Assembly (NCBI GenBank): GCA_902798105.1
Contig: CADBVG010000014.1
Span: 1-35,947, forward strand
From: an uncultured Eubacteriales bacterium
GTDB lineage: Bacteria; Bacillota; Clostridia; Christensenellales; Aristaeellaceae
Direction of reading: 5' to 3'
Length of the DNA stretch: 35,947 nucleotides
Shown here: positions 8,111-14,144 of the stretch, one piece after another
Position numbering within the stretch: position 1 is the stretch's first letter
Layout: each line of letters opens with the position of its first letter
The notes under the pieces: generated by a model
The model's input: the letters and a program-made list of their open reading frames with translations, nothing else
Databases searched by the model: none
Told to the model about the DNA's origin: nothing
Position numbers and translations under genes: made by a program

Positions 8111-8288
8111 CGTTCTCACCTCCCAATATCCTGATAAGCCTGGTTGGGTATACAATCCTGATGCGGTCGGTATGGTATTTCAACAAACTGTCGTCAGTCG
8201 TCAACAGGTAGTCGCAATGGGCTATAGCACAGGGTGCTAAGCCTCTGATACGGGACAATAATACACAAACGCTATCATATGTGTTGAC
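8103..8288 (-). pseudogene. PIN-domain toxin C-terminal remnant (VapC-like)
   Basis: On the minus strand an open stretch ends at TAG 8103-8105 and reads CAIAHCDYLLTTDDSLLKY followed by HTDRIRIVYPTRLIRILGGE. The block CDYLLTTDD.LLKY...I.I.NP is characteristic of the last third of PIN-domain RNases, where the acidic pair contributes to the metal site. The N-terminal two thirds, including the first catalytic Asp, is missing: a plus-strand promoter and the RelB-like remnant occupy the space upstream. The stop codon overlaps the start of the small antitoxin remnant. It cannot be functional as it stands. Confidence 0.65.
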
Positions 8289-8312
8289 TAAATCACGGGG
8301 CAGACCTATAAT
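8284..8312 (+). promoter_or_regulatory. near-consensus sigma-A promoter of the decayed RelB-like/zeta locus
   Basis: TTGACT (8284-8289), a 17-bp spacer and TATAAT (8307-8312). This is one of the best-scoring promoters by eye in the window, yet it drives only pseudogenes. It lies 34 nt upstream of the RelB-like ATG at 8346. Confidence 0.7.
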
Positions 8313-8345
8313 AGAGGTGAAAATGAGAAGCGGGAACTGATCGTG

Positions 8346-8492
8346 ATGCTTACAAGCACAATTAGACTGGACGAAGATATCCGCTAGGAAACCGCGCGCA
8401 TCGCTGCTGAGATGGGTTTGAGCTTCAACGCTGTGATGAACATCCTGGCTCGATAATTCAACGCCAGATAGAGAGGGGTTCCCGCTGCACAG
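8346..8492 (+). pseudogene. RelB/DinJ-like ribbon-helix-helix antitoxin with three stops
   Basis: The frame from ATG 8346 reads MLTSTIRLDEDIR*ETARIA, AEMGLSFNAVMNILAR*, FNAR*RGVPAAQ. This has the layout of RelB/DinJ antitoxins: an N-terminal beta strand (TIRLDEDI), helix 1 (AEMGLS), helix 2 (NAVMNILAR) and an R-x-G-[IV]-P tail. The three in-frame stops are TAG 8385, TAA 8454 and TAG 8469. Each is one C-to-T change from a glutamine codon, which fits the family. There is a good promoter upstream but only a weak ribosome binding site. The zeta-toxin-like remnant follows directly in the same direction. Confidence 0.6.
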
Positions 8493-8520
8493 GTCAAGAG
8501 GCGGTGCAGGAAGCGGAGCA

Positions 8521-8976
8521 CATCAGGAAGATGCTTTTAAAGTGCGTAAGGATTTCACCTTTGAGACTGTACTTTCCACAGATCGAAATCTGGAATTATA
8601 ACGGCAGGCAGAAGCTCAGGGCTATGAGATCCACGCAGTGTTTGTACTGACCAATAATGCAGAAATCAATGTAAGGCGCGTCAAGGCCCGCGCAAAAGCC
8701 GGGAGACATGATGTGCCTGTCGAGAAAACCATCAGCCGGTACGAACGATCTCTCCGGAATCTGCCGCAGCTTGTCCGAATTGCGGATCACACCCGCGTCA
8801 TTGATAATTCGGGTGAGGGGCCACGCTTGATTTGCGAGGTCGTGAAAATGAACCTCACCATCCGGGAAAGCGAGCAGTGGAGCAAGGCAGATGCTATGCG
8901 TATGTTTTCGGGGAAGCAATGCCTCGAGAAAGATGATCCGCTTCTCTCTATTTCTTGTTTATTATGTCGAAAATAG
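8521..8976 (+). pseudogene. zeta-toxin-like kinase, C-terminal remnant
   Basis: The frame reads VRKDFTFETVLSTDRNLEL, a stop (TAA 8599-8601), then RQAEAQGYEIHAVFVLTNNA followed by EINVRRVKARAKAGRHDVP and ISRYERSLRNLPQLVRIAD. This matches the second half of zeta-toxin/AAA-type kinases: DFTFETTLS, VFVLT..PEINV.RVK.R...GGH.VP...I..RY.RSL.NL. The N-terminal P-loop that binds ATP is absent, and an in-frame stop interrupts the rest, so it is not functional. Zeta toxins phosphorylate UDP-N-acetylglucosamine; whether this branch did is unknown. It would have been the toxin partner of the RelB-like antitoxin just upstream, an uncommon pairing. Confidence 0.65.
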
Positions 8977-9012
8977 GTATCAAAGATCAAAAAGGGTAGG
9001 AGGAATTGATTA

Positions 9013-10416
9013 ATGCTGAATATTCAGAAGGCTACTCCCGCAGACAGAAATCTGCGCACGCTTCATCATAGTGATATGGTCTTCCACGATGCGCTCGCAT
9101 GGGCCGCGGAGGGGGAAAACCGTTTTTTTGTGACTAACCCGAACGGCGAAGATTATATACTTGAATACACCAGGAATATGGATCTTTTTCCGGTAGAGGC
9201 CAGGGCTTATCTCAAGTTGACGGATGGGAAGGACGTCTTTCCACCGTACCTGCGTTATGACGAATCGGACGTCGAAAAGCTGTGTCTGGCCTATCTGAGG
9301 GGCTTCGATGAAGCGATGTTTGAGGCGATTGACGAGTACGCCCTCGTCTGCGCAAGGCTATTGCTAGAGTACACAGAGGCAAAGGTCTGGTTCACGGACG
9401 AGCGGGCGCGATGGTTCCTTCCGGCGTCGGAGCACCTGCACATTGTAGAAGCGCTTCCAAAGGACCCCCAGACGAAGGACAGAACCACGTTGTATGTGAT
9501 TCCGGGCATAATAGAGACGGGCTATACCCGCAAGGACTACAGCTATATGAGTTCAATGCCGCTGTTTCACAATGTATTCTTCTGGCAATGGCTGACCGAC
9601 AAGCCTTTCGAACAGATTCGCTATGTGGAGATGATACTGTACAGGGATCTGGGACTGGGCGCCATACTAAACCGGGTTTATTCCTATAACCGGTTGTTTT
9701 CTCAGAAGGGATGGAAGGCATTTCTCTCGCCGGGCAGCTCACGCTATTCCGACGATCTGCTGATGCGGTATTTCGCTGTGGATGGGCGGCCGGCGGATTC
9801 CAACGAGGAAAACACCATCGTAGCGGACAACATGTCGCCTTTGATTACCACTTGGCAGTTCCAGCAGTACGGTCAAGGCATCGAGGCCGACATCTTTCGG
9901 CCCGAATTCAGAGCTCAGCTTGAGGAATACGCCGAAGCGGTCCTGTGTGGCAGAAAGACGTTGGGCGTGTTGATCCGCGGTTCGGATTATGTGGCGAGCA
10001 AACTGATGGGCGTCAATCTGCAGGCGACGCCGGAGCAGATGCTGCCCCTGATCGATCAGTGGATCGAGGAGGATGGCTATGAAATCGTGTTCCTGGCGAC
10101 AGAGGACCGCGATGCCTATGAGAAACTGCGTCAGCACTATGGAAAAAAGCTGCGGGCGATTTCTCAGGAGCGGTTTGCTGTTTCTGATTTCAAGGATGTA
10201 ACGCTGATATCGGAACTTGAAAAAGAGAAAAACTCCCCGGAACAATATCAGGACGCAGTGGAGGACACTACGGTGAACTATATTTACGCGATCTACACCC
10301 TGTCACGCTGCGAAAGCCTGATTGGTTCGGGGGTCAATAATGGCTATAACATGGCGCTGTCGCTCAATGGAGGGAAATACAGGCGTGTGTACCAATTCCT
10401 GGTGGGAGTCAGGTGA
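9013..10416 (+). CDS. hypothetical protein, possible NodZ/fucosyltransferase-like glycosyltransferase
   Basis: An intact 467-aa protein with AGGAGG at 8998-9003, 9 nt before its ATG. No signal peptide or membrane helix is seen. The C-terminal half (about residues 315-465) reads LGVLIRGSDYVASKLMG, then QATPEQMLPLIDQWIEEDGY, EIVFLATEDRDAYEKLRQHY, and near the end CESLIGSGVNNGYNMALSLN. An R-G-[ST]-D motif followed by a Rossmann-like segment and a late G-S-G loop recalls GT-B fucosyltransferases of the NodZ/GT23 and O-fucosyltransferase type that use GDP-fucose. That assignment is tentative. The N-terminal half is not recognised. Base composition is lower in GC than the core genes, and the gene stands alone among pseudogenes, suggesting horizontal acquisition. 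No other surface-glycan genes are near. Confidence 0.55.
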   Translation: MLNIQKATPADRNLRTLHHSDMVFHDALAWAAEGENRFFVTNPNGEDYILEYTRNMDLFPVEARAYLKLTDGKDVFPPYLRYDESDVEKLCLAYLRGFDEAMFEAIDEYALVCARLLLEYTEAKVWFTDERARWFLPASEHLHIVEALPKDPQTKDRTTLYVIPGIIETGYTRKDYSYMSSMPLFHNVFFWQWLTDKPFEQIRYVEMILYRDLGLGAILNRVYSYNRLFSQKGWKAFLSPGSSRYSDDLLMRYFAVDGRPADSNEENTIVADNMSPLITTWQFQQYGQGIEADIFRPEFRAQLEEYAEAVLCGRKTLGVLIRGSDYVASKLMGVNLQATPEQMLPLIDQWIEEDGYEIVFLATEDRDAYEKLRQHYGKKLRAISQERFAVSDFKDVTLISELEKEKNSPEQYQDAVEDTTVNYIYAIYTLSRCESLIGSGVNNGYNMALSLNGGKYRRVYQFLVGVR

Positions 10417-10602
10417 CAGATCTTTGAGGAGAACAGAACAGAGACTGGTCATGCAGTCGACTGTCCTTGCTACCACAGGATAGATGCTGAGTATCCAACG
10501 GCGAAAAAAGGGGATAGATGAATAAGGCATGTTACAGCAAGCTATACTGGAAACAAAGAACATTGGCAAGATGAGAAAAATGCTTAAAGCGTTCTATCAG
10601 GA

Positions 10603-11155
10603 TTAAAACACTTCCTGTTCAATCGAAACATCGCAATCGAGTATGGCGCTAATTACATCACCAAACAACGGAAACCACATTTCCTGTGCGGCTTGCTGTA
10701 GTTTTTCCATATAGGAGGCAGACCTCGTCAATCCTTTTTCTAAGGAAATACCGCGCAATTAAGGTGGTCAGCTGGCGAGTGAGTTTTTCGACAGATGCAA
10801 TTGCAGATTTCGAAGGTTTACTGGGTTCGAGCGCCCGGACGCCGCCGTATTGTGCGGTAGTTCCATAAATACTCAATAACATTTTCTGTAGACATACGAA
10901 ATGAAATTAGCGCCGGGAAAACCTGTTGAAGCTGTTCGAACATTCGGAAGCCGGCAAGGTCAATATCTGCCCAAAGCCGAACGACGGTTTGCTAGGATAT
11001 ACTCGCCGCTATAGTCTGACACATTTACCTTTGCACGGAGCTGAGAGAACCGCCCAGGTATATGGCCATTTCATCATCCTTTAACTCACACTGGATATAG
11101 GTATCGTAGTTGGGCTTGTTTTCTATAAAGGTGATCGAGTATCTTTTACAGTACA
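10603..11155 (-). pseudogene. JetD-like (Wadjet) remnant
   Basis: Pieces in order on the minus strand resemble the Toprim-containing C-terminal part of JetD, the nuclease subunit of the Wadjet anti-plasmid system. First comes ITFIENKPNYDTYIQCELKD followed by AIYLGGSL (the Toprim glutamate strand). Two in-frame stops follow, then VVRLWADIDLAGFRMFEQLQ (the DxD strand) and FPALISFRMSTENV. After about 150 bases of unrelated sequence, a last open piece, MEKLQQAAQEMWFPLFGDVI ending SIEQEVF, stops at 10603. The intervening piece contains dispersed repeat copy B. The JetD N-terminal half and the jetA, jetB and jetC genes are absent. The identification rests on motif memory and order, not a search. 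The 186 bases between this remnant and the upstream GT-like gene hold nothing recognisable. Confidence 0.5.
10741..10785 (-). repeat. 45-bp dispersed repeat, copy B
   Basis: The reverse complement matches bases 52-96 at 38 of 45 positions. It lies inside the interruption that separates the two recognisable blocks of the JetD remnant, which suggests it belongs to a small element inserted there. The ends of the element could not be fixed: no clear terminal inverted repeat or target duplication was found by eye. Confidence 0.6.
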
Positions 11156-11216
11156 TACGATCATACTATAAAGCGATGATAAACCAATGCGTTTCAAACT
11201 GAACACTGACTTCAGC

Positions 11217-11245
11217 GCATAAAACGCCCCGATTCGCGCAAACTA
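11217..11245 (+). promoter_or_regulatory. possible sigma-G promoter of spoVT
   Basis: GCATA (11217-11221), a 17-bp spacer and CAAACTA (11239-11245) resemble the forespore sigma-G consensus (GHATR, 17-18 bp, CATNNTA) with one mismatch in the -10. In Bacillus subtilis spoVT is transcribed by sigma-G. An inverted repeat (ATCATTTGA / TCAAATGAT) follows in the leader just before the spoVT ribosome binding site. Confidence 0.35.
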
Positions 11246-11330
11246 CGCACACGACTTGAAGTGTGCGAAATCATTTGACGCCTGCTACGGCTCAAATGAT
11301 GATCAGTTTGAGCAATCGGAGGCGTTTTTT

Positions 11331-11885
11331 ATGCGAGCAACGGGCATTGTACGGCGGATAGACGAGCTGGGACGAGTGGTCATCCCCAAGGAGATCAGGC
11401 GGACGCTGCGGATTCGGGAGGGGGACCCGCTGGAGATATTCACCGATCATGACGGCGAAGTTGTATTGAAGAAGTATTCCCCAATCGGGGAGATTGCGAC
11501 CATCGCCAAGGACTACACCGATTCCCTGTACCGCACCCTCGGCCATGTGGCGCTGATCAGCGACCGGGATGCCATCGTATCCAGCTCCGGCGCGGCCAAG
11601 CGGGAATACGTGGAAAAACAGCTCAGCCAGGATGTGGACCAGATCCTTCAGGCGCGCCAGCTGATCCTGCTGAACCTTTCTACAGGGGTGAAGATGATTC
11701 CCATCACCAGCGACGACAGGCCTGAGAATTATTCCGCCCAGATCGTCGCACCGATACTGGCGGACGGGGAGATTGTGGGCGGACTGATATTGCTCAGCCG
11801 CGAGAGCGGGCTGCAAATGACTGACATCGACCAGAAGGTGGCGGAAACCACAGCGAACATCATCGGTCGCCAAATGGAACAGTGA
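11331..11885 (+). CDS. spoVT: stage V sporulation transcriptional regulator SpoVT
   Basis: 184 aa, the usual length for SpoVT. Residues 1-50 are an AbrB-type swapped-hairpin DNA-binding domain (MRATGIVRRIDELGRVVIPK, EIRRTLRIREGDPLEIF), and the rest is a GAF-like sensor domain. SpoVT tunes the forespore sigma-G regulon late in sporulation. The ATG at 11331 is placed by GGAGG at 11318-11322; the frame is open farther upstream but without another good site. It is followed 93 nt later by the mazG/yabN gene, reproducing the spoVT-yabN-yabO neighbourhood of Bacillus. A fragment of the same domain lies at 7668-7745. Confidence 0.95.
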   Translation: MRATGIVRRIDELGRVVIPKEIRRTLRIREGDPLEIFTDHDGEVVLKKYSPIGEIATIAKDYTDSLYRTLGHVALISDRDAIVSSSGAAKREYVEKQLSQDVDQILQARQLILLNLSTGVKMIPITSDDRPENYSAQIVAPILADGEIVGGLILLSRESGLQMTDIDQKVAETTANIIGRQMEQ

Positions 11886-11978
11886 AGCGCTGAATCTTGC
11901 CGCGCCGGACGCTTTGTGCTATAATCCCAGTATATCCACAAAAGTCGGATAATCCAGTATCCGAACGGAGGTTTGCAA

Positions 11979-13370
11979 ATGGGAAGGATTACGGTTGTCG
12001 GCGCGGGCTGGAACCGGGGCGATTTGACCCTGAACGCCATCGAAGCGCTGGAAGCCAGCAGTAACACTGTGCTGCACACGGATCGGTGCGGCTGCGCCGG
12101 GTGGCTTGCGGAGAACGGCCTGCCGTTCACGTCGCTGGACGCGCTCTATGAGGCCTTCGACGATTTTGACGCCCATGCCCAGGCCGCCGCTGAGGCGGTC
12201 ATGGCTGCGAGCGCAGACGGGGATGTGGCCTATGTCGTGGCGGATGTGCGCGACCAGAGCGTTTCACGGTTGATCGGCCTGGCGAGAGATAACATCGACG
12301 TGCTTCCGGGGCCGCCCACCGAGGGCGCCTTGCTGGCGCTGGCCATGGGCGAAGCGCGCCTGGTGGCCGCGTCAGAGTGGGAGGATTTTCATCCCGCCGC
12401 CAGGGAAAACTGCCTGATCCGCGAGTTGGATACCCGAGAACTGGCCGCTGAGGTCAAGCTTCGCCTGATGGAAGCCTACCCCGAGGAGTGGAACGTCTGG
12501 CTGATGCAGGGCAATGAAAGGCCTGTCTCCATTGCACTGTATGCGCTGGACCGGGGCGAGCGCTTCGATCACAGGACCTGCGTGCTGATTCCGGCCCAGC
12601 GGGATATCACGGCCCTCGAACGCTATGACTTCGAGCACCTGAACGAGATCATACGCAGGCTGTGCGCGCCCGATGGCTGTCCTTGGGACAGGGTGCAAAC
12701 CCATGAGTCCCTGAGGACCTGCCTGCTGGAGGAAACCTATGAGGCCATCGACGCCATCGACGCGGGAGATACAGACCACCTGTACGATGAGTTGGGCGAT
12801 CTGCTGATGCATGTGAGCCTGCATGCCGAAATCGCAAGGCGGCATGGCGAATTCGACATTTCAGATGTCACGACCGCCATCTGTCAAAAGCTGATCAGCC
12901 GCCACACCCACATCTACGGCAACGATGTGGCGCAGGATGAGGAACAGGTGCTGCGTCTGTGGGACAAAAACAAAATGACAGAGCGAAACCAACATACCCG
13001 CACGGAGGCCCTGCGCGAGGTGACCCGTTCGCTGCCCGCGATGCTCAGGGCCGTAAAGGTGCTCAAGCGCAGCGCCGATGTCGGTATGTGCGATGGGGAT
13101 ATTCAGACGGTTCAGGACCGCTGCGATGCTCTGCTGCGGCAGGTCTGGGCCGATGGGGACGCGGACCGGCATCTCGGCGACCTGCTTTTGTCCATAGCGG
13201 GCCTGGCGAGGCTGAGCCATGTGGACCCGGAGATTGCGCTGAATCACGCTGTGAACCGGTTCATCGACCGCTTTGAGGCCGTCGAGCGCAAAATCACCGA
13301 AAACGGTTCGGTATTCGAGAGTTTGACAGAGGAAACGTTGAGGAAATATTGGAATTCAGTAAAATTGTGA
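11979..13370 (+). CDS. mazG: MazG-family NTP pyrophosphohydrolase with N-terminal methylase-like domain (YabN-like)
   Basis: 463 aa. The C-terminal part (from about residue 215) is a MazG nucleotide pyrophosphohydrolase: LRRLCAPDGCPWDR-type motif, LLEETYEAIDAID and YDELGDLLMHV give the EExxE and ExxD metal sites, followed by a second, more degenerate MazG-like half. MazG hydrolyses NTPs to NMP plus pyrophosphate, sanitising the pool. The N-terminal ~210 residues occupy the place of the tetrapyrrole-methylase domain of YabN, but its hallmark GxGPGxxxLLT is eroded to VGAGWNRGDLTL and the later PGDP loop to VVADV. SAM binding is therefore doubtful. Start ATG 11979, 7 nt after CGGAGG. It lies between spoVT and hup, as in many Clostridia. 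Confidence 0.9.
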   Translation: MGRITVVGAGWNRGDLTLNAIEALEASSNTVLHTDRCGCAGWLAENGLPFTSLDALYEAFDDFDAHAQAAAEAVMAASADGDVAYVVADVRDQSVSRLIGLARDNIDVLPGPPTEGALLALAMGEARLVAASEWEDFHPAARENCLIRELDTRELAAEVKLRLMEAYPEEWNVWLMQGNERPVSIALYALDRGERFDHRTCVLIPAQRDITALERYDFEHLNEIIRRLCAPDGCPWDRVQTHESLRTCLLEETYEAIDAIDAGDTDHLYDELGDLLMHVSLHAEIARRHGEFDISDVTTAICQKLISRHTHIYGNDVAQDEEQVLRLWDKNKMTERNQHTRTEALREVTRSLPAMLRAVKVLKRSADVGMCDGDIQTVQDRCDALLRQVWADGDADRHLGDLLLSIAGLARLSHVDPEIALNHAVNRFIDRFEAVERKITENGSVFESLTEETLRKYWNSVKL

Positions 13371-13424
13371 TGGAGTCGGAAAAATAAGCAGGAAACAATG
13401 CCCATAGGCGCGAATAACAGCACA

Positions 13425-13458
13425 TTGTGCTCAATGATAGTAGTTTGTTGTGCTCAAT
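13425..13458 (+). promoter_or_regulatory. 11-bp direct repeat in the hup leader
   Basis: TTGTGCTCAAT occurs perfectly at 13425-13435 and 13448-13458, 23 bp apart (about two helical turns), directly before the HU gene. The spacing suggests binding of a dimeric regulator on one face of the DNA, or simple local duplication. No clear -35/-10 pair could be settled here. Confidence 0.4.
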
Positions 13459-13489
13459 TTGCTTATCATATTTGGAGGTGTATTTTTTT

Positions 13490-13759
13490 ATGAACAAGGC
13501 GACTCTGATTGCCAAGATGGCAGAGAAATCCGAACTGAGCAAGAAGCAGGCTGAGGCTGCGCTGAATGCTTTTACCGACATCATCACCGAAGCGCTCAAG
13601 GCAGGCGACAAGGTGCAGCTGATGGGTTTTGGCACCTTTGAAGTGAAGGAGCGCGCCGCCCGTACCGGCCGCAAGCCCTCCACCGGCGAGACCATCGAGA
13701 TCCCTGCCAAGAAGTCCCCCTCTTTCAAGGCTGGCAAGGGCTTTAAGGATCAGTTCTAA
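13490..13759 (+). CDS. hup: HU-family nucleoid DNA-binding protein
   Basis: 89 aa, a typical HU length. It starts MNKATLIAKMAEKSELSKKQ and has the dimerisation helices, the GFGTFEVKERAARTGRKPST arm and the closing SPSFKAGKGFKD. HU is the abundant dimeric architectural protein that bends DNA. The start is ATG 13490 after GGAGGTG (13474-13480). The codon use is that of a highly expressed gene. It lies between mazG and rqcP, a common clostridial arrangement. A hairpin follows 10 nt after the stop. Confidence 0.97.
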   Translation: MNKATLIAKMAEKSELSKKQAEAALNAFTDIITEALKAGDKVQLMGFGTFEVKERAARTGRKPSTGETIEIPAKKSPSFKAGKGFKDQF

Positions 13760-13769
13760 TATACAGAAC

Positions 13770-13807
13770 TATAACAGGGCGCTTCCGCAAGGGGGTGCCC
13801 TGTTATA
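13770..13807 (+). terminator. hairpin after hup (weak terminator or attenuator)
   Basis: An 11-bp perfect stem (TATAACAGGGC / GCCCTGTTATA) with a 16-nt loop lies between hup and rqcP. It is followed by TTGAAGC, not a T-run. It may stabilise the abundant hup message or give partial termination before the downstream genes. Confidence 0.55.
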
Positions 13808-13844
13808 TTGAAGCAAAATCCCCATTGGAAGGAGAACAGACAGC

Positions 13845-14144
13845 ATGAGCAGGAAGGCTATGGAGGCAAAAAAGCCCGTGGAGCACACGGCGCCGACCTC
13901 CATCCGATTGGATAAATTCCTGAAGATATCCAGGATCATCAAGCGCAGGAGCGTTGCCAACGATGCTTGCTCTACGGGACATGTCACCGTCAACGGCAAG
14001 GAGGGCAAGCCCGGCACGGACGTCAAGGTGGGGGATATCCTGGGCATTCGCTTTGGCGAGAAGTACAATGAATTTGAGATACTGTCCATCGCCGAACACG
14101 CAGCCAAGCAGGACGCGGCCTCCATGTACCGCGCGAAATCATGA
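13845..14144 (+). CDS. rqcP: S4-domain RNA-binding protein RqcP (YabO-like)
   Basis: 99 aa with an S4 RNA-binding fold: TSIRLDKFLKISRIIKRRSV, then CSTGHVTVNGKEGKPGTDVK and VGDILGIRF. RqcP (YabO) binds stalled 50S-peptidyl-tRNA complexes with RqcH and supports alanine tailing in ribosome quality control. The first ~17 residues and the last ~20 extend the usual ~85-aa protein. The start has AAGGAGA about 8 nt upstream. Synteny with spoVT-mazG-hup supports the assignment. Its stop overlaps the ispDF start by four bases (ATGA), indicating coupling. The usual next genes yabP and yabQ are absent here. Confidence 0.88.
   Translation: MSRKAMEAKKPVEHTAPTSIRLDKFLKISRIIKRRSVANDACSTGHVTVNGKEGKPGTDVKVGDILGIRFGEKYNEFEILSIAEHAAKQDAASMYRAKS

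Noticed and set aside
7767-8240. Plus-strand open frame at 7851-8240 as a real gene
   Set aside because: It is opposite the minus-strand PIN/antitoxin remnants, which have family-like motifs and a strong ribosome binding site; the plus frame has neither.
8346-8492. Stop-codon recoding (TAG and TAA read as glutamine) in the whole genome
   Set aside because: Core genes in the window end normally at TAA, TAG and TGA in expected places, so the stops in this piece are better read as decay. The idea is kept only as a local phage-code possibility.
7674-11430. Clean attL/attR pair of an integrated element
   Set aside because: The repeats differ at 6 of 57 positions, the left copy lacks spoVT sequence upstream of the core, and no integrase or recombination gene is present.
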